Part shown: positions 13,319 to 26,900 of the stretch, in pieces
Layout of the letters: each line of letters starts with the position of its first letter
How positions within the stretch are numbered: the stretch's first letter is position 1
Assembly (NCBI GenBank): GCA_038049695.1
Contig: CP142453.1
Location: 130,273,001-130,337,000, forward strand
DNA: 64,000 bases
Direction of reading: 5' to 3'
Origin: Cinnamomum chago
Taxonomy: Eukaryota; Streptophyta; Magnoliopsida; Laurales; Lauraceae
Position numbers and translations under genes: made by a program
The notes under the pieces: generated by a model
Told to the model about the DNA's origin: nothing
The model's database searches: none
What the model saw: the letters and a program-made list of their open reading frames with translations, nothing else

Positions 13319-13634
13319 GTAGAGGTGCTCATGGGCCGGATAAGCATGGGCCCAATTCTAGCCCAGCATGCTTTGAGCTGGGCAGGGCTTGGATTAAGTG
13401 CTAGAAAGCACAAAGTGCTGTCCAGCCTGGCTCGAATAAAGAATGCTTATAATTTTAGTGATCAAACTTCCAATTAAGCCCATACACCTCATATAAAGCC
13501 CGGTTTGATAACTGACACCTCCCGATTAACTAAGTGGGCAGTCTTGGGCCTGACATTTATGGGCCAAGTTAGGGTTGGGCTGTTAAAGTCAGGCTGGGAC
13601 TGCTATGCCTCAGCCGAACCCATGAACATCCTTA
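13319..13634. mobile_element. hAT-type MITE with 8-bp target duplication
   Basis: A 316-bp element flanked by exact AATTGTAG on both sides (13311-13318 and 13635-13642). Its ends are imperfect inverted repeats: GTAGAGGTGCTCATGGG on the left, and TAAGGATGTTCATGGG reading inward from the right. The body is rich in GGGCC/GGGCT words typical of non-autonomous plant hAT elements. No transposase. Confidence 0.8.
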
Positions 13635-13900
13635 AATTGTAGGGCTTCTCTGATCTTGGAAATGAGTGCATACTACTTAGCTAGTTATAGGCATTTAAAT
13701 CAACCGTTTCCAAGTCCCTACTTATGCATAAACCGACTGTTAATAGTGCGATCAAATCAATAACCAATGGCCACTCGATCTAACAAGACATTCCATGAGA
13801 TAAGAAATGACAAGCAATAACAATGTTAGCCATTGTATCAACACAATACTTCTTTAACAATCGAATCAAATAAAGCCAGTTCAGGATAAGTTCAAAAATC

Positions 13901-13906
13901 TTTATT
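13901..13906 (-). terminator. Candidate poly(A) signal for SEC5
   Basis: The first AATAAA on the minus strand after the SEC5 stop codon, about 570 nt downstream. No other AATAAA occurs between. Plant poly(A) signals are loose, so this is only a candidate. Confidence 0.3.
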
Positions 13907-14473
13907 CCATGTCTTTTCCTAGTTAATCTTCAAAGACAGAACAGCAAAATTACGACGTGCTTTGTTTAACAAAATAATTTCAGTAAAGAACAGCATTTTG
14001 AGAAGTACCAAGTGATTTAACCTCCTCTCAATTTTCATTGACGTTATAAGGAATTCCTTACACAACAGCAGAGGTAATACAAGAGGCCTGAAAAGGCAGA
14101 CAAGGATGAAATCCAGCTGGCTGTGGCCAGGTCAACCCTGGAGAAAGCTTGTTCAAGACCATTCCATTATCGAGTCTAAATGTTTAGTCAAGCATGAATG
14201 CAATCTGCAGGCCTTAAGAGATGGTTCCAAAACCCTGTGTGTGAATATTGATGGCCAGTTACATGCCCCCCTCCATGAGGTCAGCACCCACAACTGATTG
14301 AAATAATGAAAACTCAATAAATAAAGGTAGATCCTCAAATAACCTTTTTACAAACATCAACTACCTCAGCTTGCAGCATCACCGCCAAAGAATGAAAAGG
14401 AAAATTTCAATTAAAATAGATAACTACAACACACCAATTACAATAGTGGAGGGTAAGTAAAAGAATTACATGA

Positions 14474-14686
14474 TCATCTACGCCTTTGCCGAGAGAAGGC
14501 TGGAGATCCAGTGGCCTGCGCTCTGTGATTTCTGCTTGGAGAGTCCAAAGTTCCTCGGAAAGAAGAGTATGTGGATTTTAGAGTTTCCGGAACTGAATCT
14601 AATGGTTCCATAAAGCACGCTATGTTTATACGAGTTCGCTCTAGTTCAGCTTGAAGCAGTTCAGAGCTATACTGCTGGGCGAGTGC
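14474..14686 (-). CDS. SEC5: SEC5 exon 21 (residues 1017-1086, stop)
   Basis: Begins ALAQQYSSELLQAELERTR after acceptor GCGCAG and ends SRQRRR with TGA at 14476-14474. The tail is Ser/Arg-rich and basic. Confidence 0.95.
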   Translation of the reverse strand, partial: ALAQQYSSELLQAELERTRINIACFMEPLDSVPETLKSTYSSFRGTLDSPSRNHRAQATGSPAFSRQRRR

Positions 14687-14933
14687 CTGCGCAAACACAG
14701 TAGGATTTCCACACCATGTAAGATAAGTGAAACGGTTTGAAACAAAAATTGGGGCCTTATATCTATGTGAAATCTGCAATATACAGTTGGATTGATGTTT
14801 TCTTCAAAAAACTGGACATGGGATATGATATCTGCACCAATATCCGTGTCTGGTTACTGTTAGAAGTAAATCATGTACAGATTTGGTTGGTTATCATGAC
14901 CTATGTACAAGATATGGGGTTCAGGTTTATAAT

Positions 14934-14999
<66 letters not shown>

Positions 15000-17900
15000 A
15001 GAAAAGTAAGCAACAGAGTACAATGTATATGATATAACCATATTCAGAAATTCGAGGAAGTGTAGAACAAGGGTATCATTTTCCTGTATAATGACCTAGA
15101 GCTGCATCCTGAGCTTCATATGAAAGGGCAGAGAGTTGGATGTAATCTTACAATTAAGTCATCTGGTGCAACAGTCATCCCTTGCTGTCTATCATCCGAG
15201 AGCGCATCTTCACTTCCACGAGTAGGTCTGCGTTGATGCCCTGGATTCTCATATGAGTCACTCATGCTTTCAGTTGCTTTCTCCAAAAGTAGTCCTTGTA
15301 ATGACTTCAGTGCCTCACGTGCATCAGGTGTGAAATACGTATTCAGTATGGTTTCAAAGTACTCGAGCTGCAAGAGGGGGACAGAGAAATGCTATTACTT
15401 AAGCAGAGGATCATTAATGCTTCAAAGAAGTAGGAGAAGCATTTCCGTTGCATGCTACTGTCCATCAACCAAGCAAGAAACAGAAAAAAGGAGAAAAAAA
15501 GTTTGATCAAATTCACCTCAAGCATGATTTGGCAGAAACCATTTGCATCCAATGACTTGAGATCTTTAGTTTTATTTTCATGGAAAACGCTGAGAAAAGT
15601 ATCAATCAAGCCCTCCACCAGTATACCCAGTGTCTTCTCAAGCAGGGGCTTAGCACCAGCAAAGACCTGCAAGTAAAATTGGTGATATGTAAATAGCGTA
15701 ATCCTTCCGTAGTAAATCCTTTATTCTTATAAAGTAGGATTCTATTCCAGAGATCAAAAGAAACATGACCATTATCTCCGTATTCCAATGGCCTGTGTTA
15801 ATTTTCTCTTTATAGGAACCATTTTTTGTAACAAGCACAGCCCATTTCAAGAAAACTGTAGCCTGAGTCACAAATAAGGACACCATCATACTTCAGACAC
15901 ATAGATACATCATTTATATTTGTCCTTTCATTTTGTAGCATTTGTTTATCTTTTAATATACTTCTAATGTTCCAAACCATACATTATTTTATGGATCCCC
16001 AGGGAAACACTTCAAAGCTGCTTGTTGGGAACACTATTAAGGCCCAACCCTGGACCAAATCCACAAAATCAGTGAATGAGTTAAGAAACAGTGGGCTGGA
16101 AGACAAAGTATATTAGAAGGGTAACATATGTTGATAGTCTAGGTCCCACCCTCTTCCATGTGGCTTGAAGTAGGAGCTCTGTTGTCAGCAGTTTATATGA
16201 GTGGGTGGAGGGCCAGCTGAGCAGCATCATTAGAAGAAGCTTGATGGAAGACAAGGAGTGGCTATGTATCTATGTTAAAATTATCATTTAATGTCCATCT
16301 TTGCAAGGTGATTACGAATCAGATCGGATAATTGCCTTGGCTGAAGAAATCTGGATCGCTTGGATAGCTCTAAGAAAGCCTGAAAAGGCTATGGTGTGGA
16401 TCTGAAGATCAATGGTGGGGATCTAAGATAAGTATGGATAGCCATGATGCCTAGATACAGATAAGGACACGAACACAAACACAGGGACAAAGCTACGACT
16501 TTGCTCTAAGGAAATTTAGAACAGGGATATGGATATGGGTGCCCTAAAATCTTCTTTAGAACATTTTGAATTATTAAAATTATCATTGTTTACATTCCTT
16601 TCCAACATTCTTTTTGTTGAGAAGTAAGAAAACTAAAAGCGCCATATTAAATGTTGGACTTGGTAAATATGATATGCTAAAATTGTACCCTAGAAGTATC
16701 GGTGCAACATCAAGTACTAATACAACTATCGTATCGGTCCAAACACAGATACGCTAGACATGTAGAAGTACCAGCCTACCAGGGTACTCGTTTGAGTGTG
16801 ACAGTACTCTCTAAATTTGAATTTGAATCCAAAAAATTTAGTTTGAATTTAAATTGAAAAACATGATTAAGTTTTATTGTCTGAAGAGTAGTATTGAAGC
16901 AATGTAAGGGGAGACCCACCCAATCCAAACTGGAAATTTTACATATTAATTTTCCCTTAAGGCTCGTTTGTTTGCATGGAATTAAATGGGCTCCAACAAA
17001 GCATTATTAAAGAAGTGAGGGATGAAGCCGAGGTATTCCTCTCTCCAATGGATTCCTCTCATCTCACAAACCCACCCTAAAGGAGTGGGGGAAAGGGATT
17101 CTAATGAAGACAAGGTGCTGGCAATATTAGAGGCTTTGACAATCTTCCCTCATTCCTTTCAAGGGAGATCGATTGTGGAGTGTGTTTCCTTCAATGCTAT
17201 CTCACAGGTTAGCCTGGATAGAAGCCGTGGGAGCTTTAAATTTGTTCTAATGAGATTAAGGCTTTTGCTTTTCCAGTGACCTTCCGTCATGAAGTTCAAT
17301 CGACCACTGGGTTTGCTGTGAGGTGTTTCTTTAGTTCTCTTGTTGTTTAGGGTATAAGCCTTTTATAACCTCTCTCCCTTGTGGGAGTGGTTGTAATCTG
17401 GTTTTCTATCTAACAAAATTTAATTGTTGCTAAAAAAAAACATATGGTCGTTTAAATTTTTTTTTCCAGGCTTTCAACTTCATATCTAAATAAAGTGTAG
17501 AACTCTAGATGTATTACACTATATACTTAACTCTATACTGGTAGGTAATTTCTATTAATAAACATTCATTCATAGTTTCTACCAATACTGCTAAAAATAA
17601 TGTAGTAAACAGCAGCAAAAGCGCATTTAATACCTCTGCATGCACAGATATTAGAGTGTGCAATAATTCCACAGCAGCATCTCGAACACCCTGCAAGCAG
17701 TATTTAATGAAATTTCATGGGAAGCCATATTGAACCAATGTTTTTCATACTGTAAGAAGAAAAACAACTCCTGTAGTTTCTGCTATTTCATACTTTGATA
17801 GCAGGTGCTCCGCCCCATTGAATTCCACCATCCAAGAGATAGTTTGTAGCAGCACTTCTCATCAATTTTGCCTAAAGAAAGGACGCAAATTAAATCGTGA

Positions 17901-20900
17901 ACCACTTAGCAGTGTCTGACTGCTGAACGATACTTCCACATAACTATATTTTTGACATCCACATAACAATTAGATCTGCAAATAATTAGGGATGTAAGAG
18001 GACAAGCTGGGGTTGGAAGTCAGCTCGAGTTTGAGCTCAGCAGAAGAGAACTCAACTTGGTTGTCTCATGATCCCAGCTAAGCCAGATCCTACTCAGTTC
18101 AGCTTGGATCAAGCTCAGCCAATTTATTGTGTGTTGTAAGTGCTTATTTAATACATAGACATTCACTTGGAGCTTCAAAAAATAAATAAATAAAAGGGTA
18201 ATAATACTAAATACAATATTATAAATAAATAAATAAAAGGGTAATAATACTAAATACAATATTGGGTCAATAGGAAGAGAAAAGTAAAAACATAGAACTG
18301 GAGAAAACGACCATTTCTTCCACCTTATGCAACAGTTCTTTCAACCACATAGTCTCCTCAAACGACCGTTCAATACATAATACATTCAACTCAAGTTTAT
18401 TTCAAGACAGATTTGAGCTTGTGTATAGATCAAGCTCGTATGCATTGTCACAAGAGCACAAGCCTGCTTAAGCATAGCTTGATTCCGGATGTCAGCCACA
18501 TCAAATCAAATCCAGCCCCAGGTCAAGCTGAGCTTGAGAGCTTGAGCTTGCTTCAATTTTATAAAAGGCAAGCTCGAGTGTCTCAAGCTCATGTTAGGCC
18601 AAGCTGGCATGAATAGCGTTTAAGCCAACATTAAGCTGCATTTAAGCCAACATTAAGCTGCACAAAGCTCTGCTCAGTTAGCTCTTTACACCCCAATTGT
18701 CAATGACCCAGTGACACCAAGTCAAAATCACAACTGTAGGAAACATTTGTCTTGTTGTCTTCATGAATCATCACAACACACTTTTAGCTAGATGCTGATA
18801 AACCCTAGTCACCACAATGATCTATGCTGATAAATCTAATCTTGTATCTTCAAATGAAAGTAAGCCTGACCAGATAAAACCAGCAATGACTTAGAAGGCA
18901 GGTACTCGCTGGGATAATGCTCCTAGTCCTAGACACAAGGCTGTTAATGAGCCTGTCCTTAAGGTTAATGCCGCCAGGGGCTCTATTGCAGGGATCAAGA
19001 CTGATTACTTTCTCATTGTCTCCCTTGCTGCTTAACTGGGTTGCATAAGAGGGACCTTTTCGGTTAAATATTCAGGGTTACCCTTGGAGGTCAAACCTTG
19101 GCCACTTTCAACCTAAGAACCCATGGTAGAAAGAGTAGAAAAGTTCATGGAATAGGAGATGCATATCCTTTAGCAGAAGAATCACCCTCGTCAAAGCCAT
19201 TCTAGCCCATCTTTCTTGCATACTACATGTCCTTATTCAAAATGTCGGCATCAATTATGAGGAGCATTGTTATCAAAATCCTACGATTCATATCCTGAAT
19301 CCTACTATTCGTATTGAATCCTTAGGAAAAAGATTTGTCTTTGTACAATGAATCACATTTACAAATTAATCTTAGGATTCAACACCTCTTTTATTAACGA
19401 TTCATCTTGGTGGGAATAGCCATAGCCAGAATGGCTAATGTTTTTTTTTTTTTTCCTGTCAATGTTCCTATTTTTAGGAGGTTATCAATTGATTAACGAA
19501 AAATTGATAACCGAAACCGCTAAAGCATTTATAGGATTTTGGGGACCTATAAAGATAAATAAGCTATGATGCCCAGATACGACATAGACACGACAAAGAC
19601 ACGCCATGGACACAACAATGACACGGATTTTATGCATAAAAAATGTAGTATCGGATACGATACGACACAATACGTTGCTCATTTTGAAGTATCCGTGCAT
19701 CATAGTAAATAAGGAATAGGCATGTGAGTAAAGCATTCGATCATACATATAGGTTTAGGTTTTTGTGCCATATTCTCTGTTGTTATACTTTTTTAGGCTT
19801 TCTTCATAAACACTTCTTTAAGGGGGCATTTGTGCAATGCCTTTAGCCGCGGAAAGGAAAGGCGACAAAGCGCTGGACTTTTAGGTGCCTTCCTCGTCAG
19901 CATTTGGTGCAGCGACAAATCGAGGAAGGAAACCCGGATTTTAGCCTTCGTTTCCGCACCAGAGTGGGAATCCTACGTAGCAGGGTCGAAGAGTGGTGCT
20001 GTAGAAGAGGAAATGCTTCCACGGCTCTACACAAATGCACCCTGACTTCAAGAGGAACATTGATGATTTGGGTGTTATTTATTTTTTATTTAAAGAAAAA
20101 TTTTAAAAAAGTACTGAAACTATTTTATTTGTCCTATAATATTGGTATATTAAATATGCAACTATTCACACGTCATTATGATAATATATACATATATATA
20201 TATATAAATGATGTTCTTCACATAATTTTATCAGACTTATTGTTACAGTGATGCTGCCATAGATGAAAAACGGACATATAATGAATAACTACTTTTTCCT
20301 TTTTTTTCTTTTTTATTTATTTTTATTTTGAAAAATTAAAAAAACCAATGATTCATGATACAATACATGATATGATTTGATCTAACTACTAGAATGGTTC
20401 CCGATACAATTTTGATTTTTAGAACAATGGTTAGGAGTTGAGATGATGTAAAGGGATTCTCTTTTGAGTTTCAATGATGATCCAATGACTCATCATCATC
20501 ATCATCATCATCAAAACCTTGCCCCAACTATGTTGGGGTCAGATACACGAATTATGTTTCTCCATTCCAATCTATCTTGAGCCAAATATTCAGATAAGTT
20601 ACACTTTTTCATATCTATCTTTACTACCTCCATCCACGTCCTCTTTAGCCTAGCCCTTCCCCTTGGTGGGCCATCAACCTTCATGGTCAAACTTTTCCTT
20701 ACCGGACTGCGTTGGATGTGCTCCAACCATCTCAAACGAGTTTCTATAATTTTATCCCCTATTGTTGCTACTCCTAAATGCTCTCGAAAGCACTCATTTC
20801 TAATTCTATCATTACTAGTTTTACAACACATCCACCTCAACATTACCATCTCTGCTACATCTATTTTGTGCATAAGTTACTTCTTGATTGGCCAGCATTC

Positions 20901-23900
20901 TACTCCATAGGTCATAACTGGTCTAATCGCTGTCCTGCAAAATTTCCCCTTCAATCTCGTTGGTATTCGTCGGTCACAAAGCACTCCCGAAGCAAGTCTC
21001 TACTTCAACCATCCCGCTTTAATCCTATATTTGACATCTTCATCAATATCACCATCCTCACTAATTATAAAGCCAAGGTGGCGGAAAGAATCACTTCGTG
21101 GTATCTCATGGTCTTCAATTCTCACAGTAGTTTCAACCCTTTTTATATGCCCACTGAAGTTACAAACCATATATTCAGTCTTTGTACGGCTTATTTTAAA
21201 GCCTTTGGATTCTAAAGCCTCCCGCCATCTCTCGAGTTTTACATTCACATCATCTCTTAATTCGTCTTCCAACACAATAACATTTGCAAATAACATGCAC
21301 CAAGGTGTCTCTTCTTGAATATGAGCAGCTACCTCATCCATAATCACCTCATCCATAATCAGTGTAAAGAGATATGGGCTTAGGGCTAACCCCTGATGCA
21401 AACCTATGGTCACTGAGAACTCCCGTCTCTCCACAAGTAGTGCTCACACTCATTACTGCACCTTCATACATGTCCTTAATAATTTCAATATAACATCTTG
21501 GAACATTCCCTTTATTTAAAACCCACCAAATTAAATCTCTGAGTACCCTATCGTAGGCTTTTTCTATATCGATGAAGACCATATGCAGATTTTTCCTCTT
21601 TACTGGATATTTTTTCTATTAAATGCCTAAGTGAGAAGATAGCTTCCATCATTGACCTCCTTGGCATCAAACCAAATTAATTTTCAGATATCTTGGTCTT
21701 CTGTCTAAGTCTTTGCTTCATTACTCTCTCTCATAGTTTCATGGTATGACTCATAAGTTTAATCCCACGATAGTTGGTACAGTTTTGTATCTCCCTTATT
21801 CTTATAAATAAGTACTACAACACTTCTTCTCCATTCATCCGGCATTTTCTCTGTCATTAATATCCTATTGAAGAGTCTAGTTAACCAAATCTCCCCAACT
21901 TCTCCTAAGCACTTCCAAACCTCAATCGGGATGTCATCTGCAAGGATGAAAATAGCAGTAGCGGCGGGCCGCAACCAAACCGCTACGAAGCGGGCGTTGT
22001 GTAGCGTAGCAGGGCTACATAGTGGTGCGATTTGAAAAAATCACCAAATTTTTTTGAAAAAATTCCAGAAAATTGTAAAATGAAAGAAAATGTGGTTCTT
22101 TTGCAAAAGTAAGAAAAGGGGGCGTAGCGGTGCCCTCAATATATGAGGTCCTGTATCGCTGTATAAATAGAAAATAATAGTAATGATTAGTTTTTTCACA
22201 TATATTCATGTTGGCATAAAAAGACGTAAGAGTTAGGTCATTACTCATTAGTGAACATTGAACAATCTTGATGAAGAAGAAATGGATTTAATGGAAGCTT
22301 GAATCTTGTAGTTGTGTAACTTGTGTTTGATTATTTCCTTGTTTTGATGTTTGTTGTGGTGGATCTTGTGGTAAAATCTTGATTTACAGCACTTGGGAGG
22401 TTTCACAGCAAGAAGAATAAGTGAGAGGTGAAAAGTAAATGGAAAGTGCAAAAGGGTCTGCTGGTGGAAACCCCCGCTACGTGGCGGAATGTATCGGCCG
22501 CTACCGATACAGAGCGATACCCGCTTTTTTCATAAAAGCGTGGCGGCTATTTTCATCCATGGTCATCTGGACCCGTAGCCTTTCTTGTCTTCATTTGTTT
22601 TAATGCTTTCCTCACTTCTACCACTCTAATTCTACGGAAAAAAAAGTATGCTTTGCTACTGAAGTATCCTCTTTTGTTCTTATGTCTCCTATGTAGTCTT
22701 CATTTAAAAGCATGCTAAAATATTCCTTCCACCTTTCTTTGATATTGTTGTCCTTCACTAGAACCTTTTGGTCATTGCTCTTAATACATTTGACATGATC
22801 TAAGCAGCATTTTAAAAGGCGCGCACTTGAGGCGCAAGGCGCGCCTAGGCGAGCCATGGGCGCCTCAACATGCTTGAGGCGAGGTGATTTCATACAAGCT
22901 CAGGTTTAGCGCATGAGGCGCGCGCCTTCTAATGAGGCTTGAGGCGTGAGGCGCGCCTAGTGGGCTTCGGTCAAAGCAGCCCATGACTTAAAATTTGCAA
23001 AAAAAAAAAGGCAAGGGGCTATATCAAATTTCGTGGGCTTAAAGTCACGCCTTTGGATGAGGCCCTTTGTGCCTGAAGTAGCAGCAACAAAACGAAAACG
23101 AAAAAAAAAAAAAGGGAAAAGGCAGAAGAAGGAAGAAGAAGAAGAAGAGCTCCTCTTCTCGCTTCCGGCTGCAGCTCCTCTCCTCGCGTCCGGCAGAAGA
23201 AGAGCTGCCGCTGCACAAGTACATCATGTCTGGCTTTTTTTTTTTTCTTTCTTGCTGTTGCTCTGCCGTTTCTATTTCTTCTCCTGCTTTTCTGTTTTAT
23301 GTTTTATGTTTTCTGTTTTTTTTTTTTTTTTTGTTGCTGCTACTGTTTTCTGTTTTCTTTTTTGCTGCTGAATTTTTTTTTGCCTCTGCTGCTTTTTTTT
23401 TTTTCTTCTGCTCCATTCTATTTTTGTTACAGCATGTTGTTTAGCTGCTGCTGCTGCTGTTTTTTTTCTGCAGCTGTTTCTTTTTTTTTTTGTTCTGCTG
23501 CTGCAATTTTTTCAAGCTTTTGCTGCATTCTATTCTTTTGTTTTGGTGATCTCTGCTGCTACTTCTGCTTGTTTCTGCAGCTATTTTTTTTGTTCTGTTT
23601 TCTTATTCTGCTGCTGTTTTTTGGTGTAGATGTTGAGGATGATTGTTAGGTCCTCCTTAGGAGCATTTGTGCCGTTGTTTTGAGCCTTTGACTTTGAAGT
23701 TGTATTGGTGTTTGATGGATTTTGGTACTTTTGTTGAATGTTTAGCATTTAGAGTGATGGATGCTTTATGACTTTTAGAATTCTTCTAATATTCCTTGCC
23801 TATTTTGTTCTAATTTGTGAATTATCTGTCTATACCAAATTATCTATTTTTTTATCTACAATGTGTGCCTTGCTTCAATGAAGCCCGCGCCTCGCCTTGC

Positions 23901-26900
23901 GCAAAGGCCCAGGAGACCTTAGCGCCTTGATGAGCCCTACATGATCCAATGACTATTTCATAAAAATTATAATTGCAAGGCCGCCATAATGTTAGAAGAA
24001 ATGAGAGGTTGCAAAGAGGTTGTCTATAGAATGACCAGTGGACCACTGATAGCTCAGTTACAAGGCACCCAAGTCTCACAATACCAACCAAGGGCCGATC
24101 CTTGGTCCTCACATTGGAAGTACCACTCCTAACCAGTGAACCAATCTGGCAAAAATCAAAAGGGAAAGATTTTCTATAAGTTCAAAACTGTTGTTTTCCA
24201 GATATATGTATTATGTATGTATACATATACACATGTACATTCATGCATGAATACATACATACATACATACACATAAGTGGCTGAAATGAGATTAGAAACA
24301 TTGGTACCACAAAACCGAGATTAGAAACGTTGGTACCACAAAACCAAAAACACACAATCTGGACAAAGTTGAAAAAAGGATTGCCCCTGGAGTTCAATAC
24401 ATGCTCATAGGACGGAACCGAAAGAGGGGTTTTCTTCTCAAGTCCTTTCTTCTTTCCGAGACATGAAGAACAAGGGACCCAAGTGGGCCGAGTCTATGTC
24501 CAGGTCGAAATCAGGTTAGACAGCCCTGACCCAGTCCATATGAGGCTGCAGTTGAAAATACGCTTCAGACCTGTTCCTTTTACCAAGTCTGAGGTCTATC
24601 TGTAATTCTGCATCATTAAATGATGCAGATAGACCTCAAGCCACATGTGCAGGGCCCAAGTAAATTTAGGATTTTTTTAGGGATTGGAATTAGGGGTTCA
24701 GTTAGGGGTGGAAATCAGAGATGGGTTCTGTGATGAGATTGCGTATATAAGGGTGGAAATCGGCATAGTAGGGAGGGTAGGCAGGGGTTTTAGGTTTTGG
24801 TAGGTAGGCTGGGATGGTTTGGATGGATGTTGTTGGAAAGGAAGATGGGCAATGGAATGGAGATGAGATGCATAGGGGTAACCACAGCGATCGATCAAGG
24901 GATCGTTCAGCTTTGATACTAATTGATGCAGGCCCTAGGGTTAGGGCTTGCTCGAATATGCTAAAGCACGTGTCTGCAGACACTTCAACAAGTCTGCGTA
25001 GAGACAACAGCGAGGAAGCACCTCAATAGGAAAACCAAATTTCAATTAATCAAACTCTGAAAATCCATGTCTACAATGCCACATAAATAGAAAAACATAA
25101 CTTAGTGCCTAAGAAACCTAATTAAACTAGCAAACTAAATAATCTTGGAAACTTAATCCTAATTACAATTTTTTAAATAAAATTGGAAACTAAGGACTAT
25201 AATTAGTGAAAAAAAATCCTAATGTCTACTTGGGCCCTAACATGTGACCTGAGGTCTATCTACATCACATCTAAGCTCAACAAGCATTTGTATTCCTCGT
25301 CCGCGGCCTGTTTGTTTACATGTGTGGAGTAAAAGTGAGGTGGATGACAAATCATGGATAAAGTAAAGGGAACGTATGTTAAACTAAATGTAGACGTGGG
25401 TAAAATCCTTGTTTGGATAGTATGAGGTGAAGTATAGGTGAGAGAGGGACTGTAGATTAAAATGAAATTTTTGTCAACTACACCACACTTTATCACACAT
25501 TTTTTTATGGTAAACAGAAAGAGGCTAATGAGGGAAAGCTACAATGGAGACAGCAAGAAGAAACTACAATCACAATAAGAGATAAAACAGAGGAGCTAGG
25601 CTCTCCACTGAATTAACATTAATCAAAATAAAACAAACATCATCTTCCCTAGCATTGGACTCTTACAAGATATCTATAGCACTCTTCTCTCATGAATACA
25701 TGCTTAATCCCAAGGATAGCTATATTCAATACTACAACTTTCTAAGTAGTCAACTTAAACTCCCAAAGCAAACACAACTTACTAAGAACTAATTACTAGG
25801 CAAAATAAATACTAGGAGTTCCAAGAAATTCACAATAATACCAAACCTCTTCTCAAAATCATATTAATTGGGCTAAAGACTCAGGTATCCAATGTTGTCA
25901 CTTGGTCTTCCAATGATGCCACATAAGAGCCCACATGGCAATGAAAGTGACGTGGCCAATATCTTCCTACATCAGAGGCTTGTGGAGTAGTAAAAGGTAA
26001 GTGGTGTCACATCATAAGTTTACTTCTCCACTCCACTTTTTCACCCAAACATGGTGAAGTAGAAAACATCATTTGACATGCCTATGTTAACTCCACCTTT
26101 ACTATTACTAAATAAATGCCCACTAAAGTGCTCCCATTCCTGTAACTACACTACAACACTAGTAGCACAATTACCATTCAGAAAAAAAAAAAGGCACACG
26201 GATCACAATTGCAGTAGTCCAGCACTAAAAGTAAATCTCAACAAGAACCATTTGTGCCGGTGGGGATACAAGATAAAATCTGCATTATACCTTTGCATAT
26301 GTGTACTGTTCAAGGACCTTCTCCTCAAGTGCTGCAAAAGACAAAACCAAATCCTGTACATCGGAATCCCCTTCACCTTTTTCCCTATAGTTGTGAAAGA
26401 CTGTTAGAGAAAAGAGAAAATTGGATGCGGACACTAAATATGGCCATGATCCTAACACTTGCACAAAAGCTGTTAAAACCATAATTAAACGTAAAGCGCA
26501 CCCCCGTCAAAAAAATAAAAAAAAAAATGAAAGTGTTGGACAACAAAGAAATTCATGCTTGTGCATAGATTAAACATCAAAAGGGATAAAACTCAGATGT
26601 CTCCATTCCTATCTAGTAAAGCTTCCAGCCAGAAAGGAGCAAGGAAAAGGGGAAAAAAAGGGCAAGGGAGAGAGCTAAAGGGGTGGGGGTGGAGCTAGAT
26701 AATACCTAGGCTGCAGCCAGATATGTTTGTACTTGTTGTACAGCTCATGAGAAAGTTGATCTTTGCAAAACCCAATGTTACTCAATATCATCAACAACTT
26801 TTGATGTGAATCAGAAACAACATTTGCAGGGTAAAAACTTTCAGGTTCCAGCAAGTGCCCATTTTGTAAATTTGTTGTCTCTTTGTTTGACCTACTCATA

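Larger units (their letters stand above)
19265..20430 (+). mobile_element. ~1.1-kb non-coding dispersed element (copy A), carries nested MITEs
   Basis: Starts ATTGTTATCAAAATCCTACG and ends GATTTTTAGAACAAT; the two ends are rough inverted repeats. Two more copies in the window share its left part (9140-9348) or both ends and the middle (41826-42951), for example CCATAGATG.AAAA followed by GAATAACTACTT. It holds two smaller MITEs (19564-19705 and 19820-20044). No transposase; class not assigned. Confidence 0.6.
23955..26290. other. Remainder of SEC5 intron 16
   Basis: Besides the LTR fragment at 24924-25267, about 25300-26060 has weak inverted ends (GGCCTGTTTGTTTACATG on the left; CACTTTTTCACCCAAACATG on the right), suggesting a decayed DNA element. 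No gene seen. Confidence 0.4.

Noticed and set aside
20491..20520. CRISPR-like or regulatory triplet array (CATCAT...)
   Set aside because: It is the simple-repeat 3' tail of the RTE LINE.
23033..23649. Phe/Cys-rich reading frames in intron 16
   Set aside because: Produced by T runs and TGC repeats inside the GC-rich transposon; no protein family.
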